Below, piece after piece: positions 35,773 to 44,914 of a stretch of DNA of 64,000 bases. The notes under the pieces were generated by a model. That model was not told the origin of the DNA and did not search any database. It saw only the letters and a program-made list of their open reading frames with translations. The position numbers and the translations under genes were made by a program. Source of the DNA: Arachidicoccus soli (GTDB lineage: Bacteria > Bacteroidota > Bacteroidia > Chitinophagales > Chitinophagaceae); contig NZ_CP032489.1 in assembly GCF_003600625.1 (NCBI RefSeq), positions 3,782,001-3,846,000 on the forward strand, given 5' to 3'. Each line of letters starts with the position of its first letter. Position 1 is the stretch's first letter.

Positions 35773-37101
35773 ATGAACAATAACACTTCTGGTCGAATCT
35801 CTTTTTCTGAAAAAAATCCCGTATTAAAAAATAAAGAATTTCTTTGTTATTTACTTTATCGATTTGGAATATACTTTGCTTTGAATTTACAATCTACAGC
35901 CATTTATTACTGGGTATATCATCTTACGGGCAGTAATCTAAAGATGGGTTTAATTGGCTTGGCAGAAGTTATTCCTGCAATTGGGTTCTCTATGTTCTCT
36001 GGTCATTTTGTGGACCTGCATGAAAAACGCAAAATGCTATTGATGTGTTTAATTGGGTATATATTTTTAGGTGGGGGACTATTTGTTTTATCTACACAAA
36101 TTTCCTTAGGGCATTTAGGCCTCAACTGGACATTAGATTTAATCTTCGCTTTAATATTCTTTGGAGGCATATTGCGGGCATTTATAGGTCCTTCTGCCTT
36201 TGCATTACTTGGGCAACTAACTCCACGAGAACATTATCCAAATGCTACAAGCTGGAGTAGCATGGGCTTTAAACTTGGTTCCGTTTTGGGGCCATTATCT
36301 TTTGGCGTCATTAATACAATTATGGGATTATTGCAAGATAATCCAATTGATATGGTGCGCACATCGGGTCTAGTTAAAGCTATACCAGGCGTTACGGGTT
36401 CTATGTTTTTAATTTTTATAGTAGAATTGTTTTTACTGATTCCTGTTTTAATTATCAAGGCGAAGCCAATTTTAAAAAAGACCAAAGAGCCTATCATGCA
36501 AAGTCTGTCATTGGGCGTAAAATTTATCTTAAAAACACCTGCACTCTTAGGCGCGCAAGCGCTCGATATGTTCACCGTCCTATTTGGTGGCGCAGTAGCT
36601 TTGTTGCCGGCTTTTGTTGAAATCAACCGGATGACGGAAACAGAATACGGTCTGCTACGCGCTGCACCTGGTATAGGTTCTATTATCACTTTAGTTCTTT
36701 TAGCCTATCTGCCTTTGAACACAAAGCCAGGAAAAAAATTGTTGTGGTGCTGTGCAGGGTTTGGTGCCTCTATTATCATTTTCGGCCTATCTAAAAATAT
36801 CTATTTAGCATCTGTCGCCCTAATTGCATCCGGTATGTTTGATGCAGTAAGTGTGGTGGTACGAGGTACGATTTTACAATTGGTAACGCCAGATGAAATG
36901 CGCGGACGAGTTGCTGCGGTAAACACGATGTTTATAAGTTCTTCCAATGAACTAGGCGATTTTGAAAGCGGTGTAATGGCCAGTTGGCTGGGAACAATTA
37001 AAGCAATAATTGTAGGTGGTTGCTTAACATTTGGAGTAGTGAGTTTTACGGCTATGAAAGCCAAAAAATTGCGCAAATTTGATTATAAAGAATATGCTTA
37101 A
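35773..37101 (+). CDS. MFS transporter (MFS_3/EntS-like)
   Basis: 442 residues, about 12 membrane spans. Features: GLAEVIPAIGFSMFSGHFVDLHEKRK (motif A-like FSGHFVDLHEKRK), and in the C-terminal half ALDMFTVLFGGAVALLPAF and ATPxEMRGRVAAV-like TPDEMRGRVAAVNTMF, as in the EntS/MFS_3 exporters. Substrate unknown. Placement after a deoxynucleoside kinase might suggest nucleoside export or uptake, but this is speculation. Confidence 0.85.
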   Translation: MNNNTSGRISFSEKNPVLKNKEFLCYLLYRFGIYFALNLQSTAIYYWVYHLTGSNLKMGLIGLAEVIPAIGFSMFSGHFVDLHEKRKMLLMCLIGYIFLGGGLFVLSTQISLGHLGLNWTLDLIFALIFFGGILRAFIGPSAFALLGQLTPREHYPNATSWSSMGFKLGSVLGPLSFGVINTIMGLLQDNPIDMVRTSGLVKAIPGVTGSMFLIFIVELFLLIPVLIIKAKPILKKTKEPIMQSLSLGVKFILKTPALLGAQALDMFTVLFGGAVALLPAFVEINRMTETEYGLLRAAPGIGSIITLVLLAYLPLNTKPGKKLLWCCAGFGASIIIFGLSKNIYLASVALIASGMFDAVSVVVRGTILQLVTPDEMRGRVAAVNTMFISSSNELGDFESGVMASWLGTIKAIIVGGCLTFGVVSFTAMKAKKLRKFDYKEYA

Positions 37102-37192
37102 ATCTCCTATGACCTCTTTAACGACATAAATATTTATTTTTAATAAAAATATACTTCCTTTTGTGAAAAAATACTCTGCTTAATTCTTTCAA
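37102..37192. other. AT-rich intergenic segment after the MFS gene
   Basis: Only weak AT hairpins; nothing else seen. The rest of this 562-bp gap holds a gene remnant described separately. Confidence 0.4.
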
Positions 37193-37673
37193 TTATTGAT
37201 TACAGGTTTTGCAACAAAATTTTTGCCTAAGAAAATGATACAATTCATTTAGGAAGCGTAAATGAAACCTATCTACTTCTGAGGAGTATTTTTCAGGAAA
37301 TACTGTTGACATTTTTTGTAATAGTAGCAGTTTCAAAGCCTCTGTATTGCTTATTAGTCATATATCACAAGCTTTCGGAAATAAATTCTATTACTCAAGA
37401 GGAGTTTTTCCTTTATGTGTACCATACTTATTCCCGCAAAGGTGATGAATGGGCTCAGTAGCCATATACCTCACGTTAGCAGTTGCTGAATTGAATGCAA
37501 ACTCAGAGTGCTTTATATTTTTTACTGATTCTTTGTCTTTTTCGCTATGTGCATCGCCTAATTGAAAAGTCCAAGTTCCTTCTTTCCAATTTATTATTAT
37601 TATTATTATTATTATAAATTAATCCTACCACTTCGGCTTTTAAATTAATGATGATTTTGTCGTTTACAGCGCA
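37193..37673 (-). pseudogene. Decaying gene remnant, not recognised
   Basis: On the minus strand, 37620-37673 reads coding-like as VNDKIIINLKAEVVGLIYN, then an (AAT)8 run. After it the sensible frame changes: WKEGTWTFQLGDAHSEKDKE continues from 37588 for 65 codons to a TAA at 37391-37393. TAG and TGA follow within about 40 nt in the same frame, and the frame then continues as EALKLLLLQKMSTVFPEKY to a stop at 37193-37195. One frameshift at the repeat and three stops interrupt about 155 codons of protein-like sequence. The 5' part is missing, cut at the deacetylase gene end. The last piece alone (MSTVFPEK..., 37193-37312) could encode 39 residues. Family unknown. Confidence 0.5.
37591..37614. 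repeat. (TTA)8 trinucleotide microsatellite
   Basis: Eight perfect TTA units on the plus strand (AAT or ATA on the minus strand), inside the gene remnant at the point where the coding frame changes. Confidence 0.9.
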
Positions 37674-38284
37674 TCAAACCTAAAACCTTTTTCCGAAAAA
37701 TATTCCAAAGTTTTCGGCAATGCATATTGCATTCTTTCCCAGGCTTTGTAACTGTCATGGAAGACAATAACAGAACCTGTTTCAGCATATCCTAAAATAT
37801 TGCGCAAGCATTTTTCGCCAGAAATATTTATATCGAAATCACCGCTTAAGACATCCCACATTAGAATTTCCTTTTCTGGATATTTTTGGAAGAATAAATT
37901 TTCCTGCTGCCGGGTCATCCGTCCGTAAGGCGGCCTGAATAAATTACTTTTTACTAATTTATATGTTGTGTCTATCTCTTCTAAATATTTAGTAACATCA
38001 ACCTTCCAGCCGTTTACATGATTAAAAGTATGATTGCCAACACTATGACCTTCGTCAATAATATTTTGATAAATATCAGAATGCTTTTCTACATTATTCC
38101 CAATACAAAAAAAAGTAGCTTTCGCATTAAATCGTTTCAATGTTTCTAAAGCAAAAACTGTGGCCGTTTCGTGCGGGCCATCATCGAAACTGATATATAA
38201 TATTTTTCCCCCCATCGTATCTTTTTTCCAAATACGATGAGGGTATAGTTTTCTTAATAAAATATTCGACTTTACAAGGTACAA
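37664..38284 (-). CDS. Polysaccharide deacetylase (NodB domain)
   Basis: 206 residues. NodB motifs: SFDDGPHE (MT1, catalytic Asp and metal Asp, about 30-37), GNHTFNH (MT2, His-x3-His, about 82-88), RPPYGRM (MT3), and SVIVFHDS near the C-terminus. Removes acetyl groups from chitin, peptidoglycan or similar. No signal peptide, so cytoplasmic or exported otherwise; an N-terminal anchor could be missing. Starts 7 bp after the fucosidase gene and is probably co-transcribed with it. Confidence 0.88.
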   Translation of the reverse strand: MYLVKSNILLRKLYPHRIWKKDTMGGKILYISFDDGPHETATVFALETLKRFNAKATFFCIGNNVEKHSDIYQNIIDEGHSVGNHTFNHVNGWKVDVTKYLEEIDTTYKLVKSNLFRPPYGRMTRQQENLFFQKYPEKEILMWDVLSGDFDINISGEKCLRNILGYAETGSVIVFHDSYKAWERMQYALPKTLEYFSEKGFRFDAL

Positions 38285-38291
38285 GGATAAA

Positions 38292-39653
38292 TTATTTAAC
38301 TTCTAAAACAATGACCACATCAGGGTTTGAAGGCGTAGGTTTAGGGAAATTATTAATAACAACTTCTATTTGATGCTTGCCAAAATCTCTAATTTTCCAT
38401 TGAACGTTTTGAGGGTTTTGTTCTTTTTGCATCAAATAACATTTAGTAATTTTTCTATATGGAAAGTCGTTTAAGGTTATTTCCGAAACATTATCGCTTA
38501 AAATATGCACAAACACCTTCCCATTTTTTTGCGTAATGGCGCCCCATTTTTGCAAGGGCAAATAACCGCCCCTTGTACCATAAATACTTTCACCGTAAGC
38601 GCCCATCCACACACCCATACTATCCAATTTTTCTTTAAAAGGATCGGCAATTTTTCCGTTCGGCATTGGTCCAATATTCATCAATAAATTCGCATTGCTA
38701 CCTGCTGCGCCCACCAGTAAATCTACAAACTTTTTCAGTGTTTTATAATTATCATCTTTTATGTTGAAGCCCCAAGAATCGTTAAGCGTAGCACAGGTTT
38801 CCAAAGGCAGTTGGGATACTTTTTGAAAGCTCAAACCGTGCGCATTTTGTCCGGGAATATCTCGTTCAAACATTTGAAAATCTTCGCCCGGCAACGGTGT
38901 AAGATGATGATTATCACCCACCATACATTGTGGTTGCAGTTTGTGAATCAAATCATATAATTCACGGATATGCCAATCAACAAAAGTAGTATCCTTTCGG
39001 TTTTTACCTTCTTCTGGTGTTTGATCCCAATAACCATCAAACCAAATACCACTTACCGTTCCGTAATTAGTCAATAATTCTGTCAATTGATTCTTCATAA
39101 ACTGAATATAGTCGTTCCATTTCCCGTGAACAGATCTTCCGGTTCCCTGACCTGTACGCCCTGTCCAATAAGAGTAATCTGTACGGCGCCAGTCCAACAA
39201 AGAGTAATAAAAAAATATTTTAATGCCTTGCTTATGGCATTCTTCTGCAATTTCTTTCACTATATCTCTATGAAAAGGCGTATGCATAATATTATAATCA
39301 GAATACTTTGTATTCCACATACTAAAGCCATCGTGATGGCGCGTTACCAGCGTAATGTATTTCATTCCTGCGCGTTTGGCTTGCGCCACCCAATCATGCG
39401 CATTGAAATAAATTGGATTAAAAAAATCCTCTAATTTGGCATAATCATTTACATGTATGTCTTCGTTGTTCATTACCCATTCAGCATCACCAAGAATACT
39501 ATACAATCCCCAGTGGATAAACATGCCAAACTTATTGTTTTGAAACCATTCACGCATTTGTAAATTAGACTTCGCAGGTATATAGTTTTTTTGTTGTGCG
39601 AAAGAGCAGAAAGACAATAATAGAAATGCTAAAGAAGTAACTATTTTTTTCAT
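38292..39653 (-). CDS. Secreted alpha-L-fucosidase (GH29)
   Basis: 453 residues with signal peptide ending CSFAQQ. GH29 features: WFQNNKFGMFIHWGLYSILG, TRHHDGFSMWNT, and VSGIWFDGYW whose Asp (about 225) is the nucleophile. The acid/base residue is not certain. Cleaves terminal fucose from glycans. Followed by the NodB-type deacetylase. No SusC/SusD pair in the window, so it is not in a typical polysaccharide utilisation locus here. Confidence 0.93.
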   Translation of the reverse strand: MKKIVTSLAFLLLSFCSFAQQKNYIPAKSNLQMREWFQNNKFGMFIHWGLYSILGDAEWVMNNEDIHVNDYAKLEDFFNPIYFNAHDWVAQAKRAGMKYITLVTRHHDGFSMWNTKYSDYNIMHTPFHRDIVKEIAEECHKQGIKIFFYYSLLDWRRTDYSYWTGRTGQGTGRSVHGKWNDYIQFMKNQLTELLTNYGTVSGIWFDGYWDQTPEEGKNRKDTTFVDWHIRELYDLIHKLQPQCMVGDNHHLTPLPGEDFQMFERDIPGQNAHGLSFQKVSQLPLETCATLNDSWGFNIKDDNYKTLKKFVDLLVGAAGSNANLLMNIGPMPNGKIADPFKEKLDSMGVWMGAYGESIYGTRGGYLPLQKWGAITQKNGKVFVHILSDNVSEITLNDFPYRKITKCYLMQKEQNPQNVQWKIRDFGKHQIEVVINNFPKPTPSNPDVVIVLEVK

Positions 39654-39739
39654 AATAGACGTTTACAAAGTATTTCCCAAATATAGGCATTTCGCTCTTT
39701 ATCGAAAAGGGAATAGCAAAGCTGAAATATTCATTATTT

Positions 39740-39775
39740 ATAAAAACAACCCTATTTTCAAATGAAAATAGGGTT
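39740..39775 (-). terminator. Intrinsic terminator of the DUF4399 gene
   Basis: Inverted repeat AACCCTATTTTCA (39748-39760) / TGAAAATAGGGTT (39763-39775), followed on the minus strand by TTTTTAT. Confidence 0.85.
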
Positions 39776-39802
39776 GCAAACTTTAAAACAAAGCCTGAAA
39801 AA

Positions 39803-40309
39803 TTATTTCACGTTAACAGTAACCGTAGCCGCCAAGGCGCTTCCATAAGAGCGATGAATGGCATCTCCAAACTGTAAAGTAAGCGTATGCTTACCAGGTG
39901 CTAAGTTAATTGTTGCACTTGTTTGACCACCGCCATAATGTATATGTGTGCTATCGTCAGGAATAATTGTTCCGGCAGGAATAGAATCTCCTGCGTCGAT
40001 CAATAAGTGATGATGACCAACACCTTCAGCAATTTTACCGATAGGGGCTTTTTTTGTTACAGTCATCTTATCTACACCAAATTCAATTTTTAGAGGTGAC
40101 GAAACGGTCTCTCCATTTTTAAGGTTTTCAAAATAGACTTTAGCCCCTGCAGGAATAGCAGGCAAAGGTGTAACCGCAGCATCCGCAACATTTTGTGTAC
40201 TGGTTGCAATATTTGTCGAATCGGTAGCATCTTTCTTATCGTTTGCGCCTGAATTACAAGAAATTAAAACAGTAAAAAAAACAGCCGGAATTATAAAAAG
40301 TTTACGCAT
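39803..40309 (-). CDS. DUF4399 lipoprotein
   Basis: 168 residues. Lipobox VLISCNSG gives lipid-anchored Cys at about 18, then a Thr/Asp/Ala-rich linker. The DUF4399 domain (about 55-168) is recognised by VYFENLKNGETVSSPLKIEFGV, GHHHLLID, HIHYGGGQTSA and PGKHTLTLQFGDAIHRSYG, with several conserved His that could bind metal. Function of the family unknown. Single gene with terminator. Confidence 0.88.
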   Translation of the reverse strand: MRKLFIIPAVFFTVLISCNSGANDKKDATDSTNIATSTQNVADAAVTPLPAIPAGAKVYFENLKNGETVSSPLKIEFGVDKMTVTKKAPIGKIAEGVGHHHLLIDAGDSIPAGTIIPDDSTHIHYGGGQTSATINLAPGKHTLTLQFGDAIHRSYGSALAATVTVNVK

Positions 40310-40429
40310 GATCTTTCTTTTGAGGTTAAAAATTCTAAGTAGATGCTAAAGATAAGCAAGCCGTTATATATTTCAAAATGCTGATCGCTTATTGTTTCTT
40401 AATTTTGACGATCAACATTCTATTTTAAC

Positions 40430-41788
40430 GTGACATTACCATTACCGGAAGCATTTCTTGATTCATTAGCAAATACAGCAGGTTTTGATAAGGATAACTT
40501 TCTGGCAGTACACCAACAATCAGAAAACAGAACCTCTATTAGATATAACCCCCAGAAATTAGATTTATATAAAGGTGATCTCCCAAATGAGAAGATACCT
40601 TGGAGTCCTTATGGGTATTACCTCTCAGAACGGCCTTCCTTTACGCATGATCCATTATTCCACGCAGGGTTGTATTATGTACAAGAAGCGGGCAGTCAGT
40701 TTATATGGGAAGCACTTTCGCAGATAATAGACAGGCATACTGAAGCTAAAGTATTAGACCTTTGTGCTGCACCTGGTGGTAAAACAACTTTACTGGCTGC
40801 GTATTTTCAAAAAGGAATAATTGTGGCGAACGAGGTGATTAAGTCTCGCACGAATATTTTAATGGAGAATATAACGAAATGGGGATCAGAAAATGTTGTC
40901 ATAACCAATAATGATCCCTCTCATTTTAGTAGAATTCCAGACTTTTTTGATGTGGCATTAATTGATGCCCCATGTAGTGGAAGTGGTCTTTTCCGTAAAG
41001 ATAATAATGCCATCAGCGAATGGAGTGAAGAAAATGTGTTACTCTGTAGCCGTCGTCAACAAAGGATTTTGGCAGACATGTATCCTTCTATTAAAGAAGA
41101 TGGGTTAATAATTTATTCAACATGCTCTTATTCTCCTCAGGAAGATGAAGACAATTTAGATTGGTTGATGCAAAATTTTCAATTAGAAAATATTCCTTTG
41201 CAAATTCAGCCCGAATGGGGAATTACCGCCATTGAATCGAGAGAACATAAAGCCATCGGATACAAATTTTATCCGGACAAAGTTCGCAGTGAGGGGTTTT
41301 TTATTGCCGTTTTTAGAAAGATGGGTGGTGCAAGTGCCGGTAGCTTTTCTGCTAATAATTTTACCTTTGCCAATAAAGACGAATTATCAGAAATAAGAAA
41401 TTGGACGACTCCTGAAAACAAAACATTTATTAAAGAAAATAATTATTTCCTCGCAATTGATGAGAAATGGCTAAACGCTATTGGTGTATTACAAAAAAAT
41501 CTCTATTTAAGAAAAGCGGGTATTACAATCGGCGAAATAAAGAATAAGGGTCTTGTACCTGCACACGATTTGGCTATCAGTACTATTTTCAATAGAAATA
41601 TTAATAAAATAAATCTAGACAAGGCACAAAGTTTGCAATATCTTAAACGAAAAGACTTTGAAATAGATAATATACCCAAAGGTTGGTGTTTAGCGGCTTT
41701 TGAGGATTTAAATTTAGGATGGATAAAAATTTTACCGAATAGACTTAACAATTATTATCCTACAGAATGGCGAATTTTAAAAGATTAA
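40430..41788 (+). CDS. RsmB/F-family RNA m5C methyltransferase
   Basis: 452 residues from a GTG start at 40430. Catalytic SAM domain: LDLCAAPGGKTT (motif I, about 108), DAPCSGSG (motif IV, about 178) and STCSYSPQEDE (motif VI, about 230) provide the two cysteines of 5-methylcytosine RNA methyltransferases. C-terminal about 290-452 resembles the RsmF PUA-like extension (GEIKNKGLVPAHDLAIS). It likely modifies 16S rRNA; the exact base is not deducible. Confidence 0.9.
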   Translation: MTLPLPEAFLDSLANTAGFDKDNFLAVHQQSENRTSIRYNPQKLDLYKGDLPNEKIPWSPYGYYLSERPSFTHDPLFHAGLYYVQEAGSQFIWEALSQIIDRHTEAKVLDLCAAPGGKTTLLAAYFQKGIIVANEVIKSRTNILMENITKWGSENVVITNNDPSHFSRIPDFFDVALIDAPCSGSGLFRKDNNAISEWSEENVLLCSRRQQRILADMYPSIKEDGLIIYSTCSYSPQEDEDNLDWLMQNFQLENIPLQIQPEWGITAIESREHKAIGYKFYPDKVRSEGFFIAVFRKMGGASAGSFSANNFTFANKDELSEIRNWTTPENKTFIKENNYFLAIDEKWLNAIGVLQKNLYLRKAGITIGEIKNKGLVPAHDLAISTIFNRNINKINLDKAQSLQYLKRKDFEIDNIPKGWCLAAFEDLNLGWIKILPNRLNNYYPTEWRILKD

Positions 41789-41848
41789 CTTTATCATTAT
41801 TAAAAAAAATAGCATCTTTAAAAAATAATAAAAGCAAATAATACCCGG

Positions 41849-42757
41849 ATGAAAAGAATTTCGATTTTAATAAGCAGCTTGTTGTTGTCAGCAGGTGTTT
41901 CTTTTGCACAATCTTCCTATAAGGTTCATACCATTAAAGAAGGCGAAACACTTTCTCAATTGGCAAAGAAATATGGTACTTCAGTCGGCGATATTATGCG
42001 CCTAAATAAAATGACAACTTCCAGCAAATTGCTGATTGGCGAAGAAGTTAAAATACCGGCCAAGCACAAGGAAACAGTTGCTGCAACAGCTGCTGACATC
42101 CCTGCTACGCATACTGTAGAAAAAGGAGAAACGCTTTATCAGATAAGTCACAAATATCACGTATCTATAACGAACCTGGTCGACTGGAATAATATTGTTG
42201 GCAATACGATTCAAATAGGTCAAATATTAAAACTTAAAAAGTCAGCAACAGTGGATAATGTTGCTGTTGCAAATAATACCTCCGCTCAAAACAATAATTC
42301 ATTAAACGAACAACCTCAAACCAGTGCCTCGCAAACGACTGAAAATGGCGCTCCAAATACTGAAGTAAAGCAGAGAGATGCCGAAACGCAACAAAATAGT
42401 ACATCCGTTTTTGATCAAACCCTCCCTAAACACACCGTAACAGACGAGGGCTTGTATGCGACTACATATAAAAGTCAGGCTAATGGCACAGAATTGATAA
42501 CTAAAGGTAGTTCAGGCATTTTTAAAACAGCGAGCGGCTGGCAAGACAAGAAGTATTTTATTTTAATGAATGAAGTTAATCCGGGCACTGTAGTAAAAGT
42601 GCAGGCAAACGGCAAAACCATTTATGCAAAGGTTCTATGGAATCTTGGAAATGTAAAAGAAAACGAAGGCTTAAGTTATCGCATTAGTGATGCAGCAGCC
42701 AGTGTTTTAGGCGTTTCCGGTAACAAGTTTGATTTGATTGTTTCTTATTTTAAATAA
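41849..42757 (+). CDS. LysM protein with C-terminal double-psi-barrel-like domain
   Basis: 302 residues, signal peptide ending VSFAQ. Two LysM repeats (about 26-69, HTIKEGETLSQLAKKYG, and 88-130, HTVEKGETLYQISHKYH) bind peptidoglycan. After an Asn/Gln/Thr-rich linker, residues about 195-302 (GTVVKVQANGKTIYAKVLW, RISDAAASVLG) resemble the RlpA-like double-psi barrel. Probably a periplasmic cell-wall protein; no catalytic Asp clearly seen. Followed by a strong terminator. Confidence 0.88.
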   Translation: MKRISILISSLLLSAGVSFAQSSYKVHTIKEGETLSQLAKKYGTSVGDIMRLNKMTTSSKLLIGEEVKIPAKHKETVAATAADIPATHTVEKGETLYQISHKYHVSITNLVDWNNIVGNTIQIGQILKLKKSATVDNVAVANNTSAQNNNSLNEQPQTSASQTTENGAPNTEVKQRDAETQQNSTSVFDQTLPKHTVTDEGLYATTYKSQANGTELITKGSSGIFKTASGWQDKKYFILMNEVNPGTVVKVQANGKTIYAKVLWNLGNVKENEGLSYRISDAAASVLGVSGNKFDLIVSYFK

Positions 42758-42774
42758 GACTCCTTAGTTCCATA

Positions 42775-42810
42775 AAAAGAAGCCTTGGTTACTCCAAGGC
42801 TTCTTTTTAT
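42775..42810 (+). terminator. Intrinsic terminator of the LysM gene
   Basis: AAAAGAAGCCTTGG (42775-42788) / CCAAGGCTTCTTTT (42794-42807), 14-bp stem with a 5-nt loop, then T-rich tail. Confidence 0.93.
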
Positions 42811-42904
42811 GGGATAAACAAACGTTTTTCTATTGTCTGGCCCTCATTTTATATCCCTATTTACAAAAAGTTTTGTAATATTATCCCTCCAAAATATTTC
42901 TATT

Positions 42905-44821
42905 ATGTCTTATTCCTATCAAATTAATTCGTTCGAACAATATAAAGAAGTTTATGAACGTAGTATTCAGCAGCCCCAAAATTTTTGGGCCGATATAGCC
43001 AGTAACTTTCAATGGAGAAGAAAGTGGGATAAAGTGCTTGATTGGAATTTTGAAGATTATAAAGTCGAATGGTTCAAGGGTGCTAAACTTAATATTACTG
43101 AGAATTGTATTGATCGTCATTTGGAAAAATTAGGAAATAAACCTGCAATTATCTGGGAACCCAATAACCCGGACGAACATCATCGCGTACTTACCTATAA
43201 TGATTTATATAATAAAGTAACACAATTTACCAATGTACTTAAAAACAATGGTGTGAAAAAAGGTGATTGTGTTTGTTTATATATGGGAATGATTCCCGAA
43301 TTAGCTATTGCTGTATTGGCATGTGCCCGCATTGGAGCCATACATTCAGTTATCTTTGGCGGATTCTCTGCAAAAAGTATTGCCGATCGTTTACAAGATG
43401 CAAATGCACGTTTTATAATTACTTGCGATGGTGCGTTTCGTGGTGGAAAAGATATCCCTTTGAAATCTCTGATTGATGATGCTTTAGAAAGTTGTGATTT
43501 TATTGAGCGCGTTATTGTTTGTACCCGCACACGTACGCCTATTTCTATGATAAAAGGTCGAGATGTGTGGTGGGAAGATGAAATAAAAAAGGTAGAAACG
43601 CTAGCTATGGCTCCTGCTCCGGCCGAAGAAATGGATGCTGAAGATCCATTATTTATTTTATATACCTCTGGTTCAACAGGTAAACCTAAAGGTGTAGTGC
43701 ACACTTGTGCAGGTTATATGGTTTATACCAATTATAGTTTTGTAAATGTTTTTAATTATAAGTTGGGGGATATTTATTTTTGTACAGCCGATATCGGATG
43801 GATTACAGGCCATAGTTATATTGTTTATGGTCCATTAAGTGCAGGTGCCACTACTATGATGTTTGAAGGCATACCCACTTTTCCCGATGCAGGCAGATTC
43901 TGGGATATTGTTGATAAGCATCGTGTAAATATTTTATATACCGCCCCCACCGCAATTCGTAGCTTAATGAGTTATGGTGATGAGCCCCTGAAAGGGAAAG
44001 ACCTATCTACTTTAAAAGTATTGGGCTCTGTAGGTGAGCCTATTAATGAAGAAGCCTGGCATTGGTATGATGAAAAAATCGGAAAAGGCAAATGTCCGAT
44101 TGTAGATACTTGGTGGCAAACTGAAAATGGCGGTATTCTTATCTCTAATCTTGCTGGTATTACTCCTTCCAAACCTGGATGGGCTACCCTTCCATTGCCT
44201 GGTGTACAACCTTGCTTGATGGATGAACAGGGGAAAGAAATTGAAGGAGCAGGCACCGGGAATCTCTGTATGAAATTCCCTTGGCCATCTATCATTCGCA
44301 CCACTTTTGGAGACCATGAACGTTGTAAGAAAACCTATTTTAGTACTTATCCCAACCATTATTTTTCTGGCGATGGAGCCATGCGTGATGAAAATGGTAA
44401 TTACAAAATTACCGGCCGTGTTGATGATGTATTAAATGTAAGCGGTCACCGAATCGGTACAGCTGAGGTTGAGAATGCTATCAACTTACACGCCGGCGTA
44501 GTTGAAAGTGCAGTGGTTGGATATCCACACGAAATAAAAGGGCAAGGAATTTATGCTTTTGTTATTTACAATGGCACCCACAATGCAGATGATGAAGATC
44601 TGATTCGCCGAGATATCACGGCAACAGTAACACGTATCATTGGTCCAATATCAAAACCCGATAAAATACAATTTGTAAAAGGGTTACCTAAAACACGTAG
44701 CGGAAAGATCATGCGTAGAATCTTGCGCAAAATTGCAGAAAACGAAACCGAAAATTTAGGCGACACTTCTAGTTTATTGGATGCCGGTGTAGTAGATGAA
44801 ATTAAAAAAGGGAAATTGTAA
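42905..44821 (+). CDS. acs: Acetyl-CoA synthetase
   Basis: 638 residues from the ATG at 42905 (MSYSYQIN); an in-frame start at 42833 would overlap the preceding terminator tail. AMP-forming ligase motifs: LYTSGSTGKPKG (A3), WWQTENGG, YFSGDGAMRDENG (A7), RVDDVLNVSGHRI, and PKTRSGKIMRR with the Lys acetylated in many Acs enzymes. Converts acetate plus ATP and CoA to acetyl-CoA. Monocistronic with its own terminator. Confidence 0.96.
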   Translation: MSYSYQINSFEQYKEVYERSIQQPQNFWADIASNFQWRRKWDKVLDWNFEDYKVEWFKGAKLNITENCIDRHLEKLGNKPAIIWEPNNPDEHHRVLTYNDLYNKVTQFTNVLKNNGVKKGDCVCLYMGMIPELAIAVLACARIGAIHSVIFGGFSAKSIADRLQDANARFIITCDGAFRGGKDIPLKSLIDDALESCDFIERVIVCTRTRTPISMIKGRDVWWEDEIKKVETLAMAPAPAEEMDAEDPLFILYTSGSTGKPKGVVHTCAGYMVYTNYSFVNVFNYKLGDIYFCTADIGWITGHSYIVYGPLSAGATTMMFEGIPTFPDAGRFWDIVDKHRVNILYTAPTAIRSLMSYGDEPLKGKDLSTLKVLGSVGEPINEEAWHWYDEKIGKGKCPIVDTWWQTENGGILISNLAGITPSKPGWATLPLPGVQPCLMDEQGKEIEGAGTGNLCMKFPWPSIIRTTFGDHERCKKTYFSTYPNHYFSGDGAMRDENGNYKITGRVDDVLNVSGHRIGTAEVENAINLHAGVVESAVVGYPHEIKGQGIYAFVIYNGTHNADDEDLIRRDITATVTRIIGPISKPDKIQFVKGLPKTRSGKIMRRILRKIAENETENLGDTSSLLDAGVVDEIKKGKL

Positions 44822-44843
44822 GCACAAGACAAATTGATTAAAT

Positions 44844-44880
44844 AAAACAGCCAATCGATTTTTTCAATTGGCTGTTTTTT
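44844..44880 (+). terminator. Intrinsic terminator of acs
   Basis: AAAACAGCCAAT (44844-44855) / ATTGGCTGTTTT (44867-44878), 12-bp stem followed by TTTTTT. Confidence 0.88.
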
Positions 44881-44914
44881 ATTTTTTACTTTTGAACGAA
44901 GAAGAACAAATAGA

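Noticed and set aside
38292-39653. A full polysaccharide utilisation locus around the fucosidase
   Set aside because: No SusC/SusD pair, sigma/anti-sigma pair or hybrid two-component sensor is present nearby.
42797-42833. AAACGTTT near the acs upstream region as another LacI-type operator
   Set aside because: Only 8 nt are symmetric and the flanks do not match the TGCAAACGTTTGCA site; a chance occurrence is likely.
43195-43704. 169-codon minus-strand frame inside acs
   Set aside because: Antisense to highly conserved acs motifs; no recognisable product.
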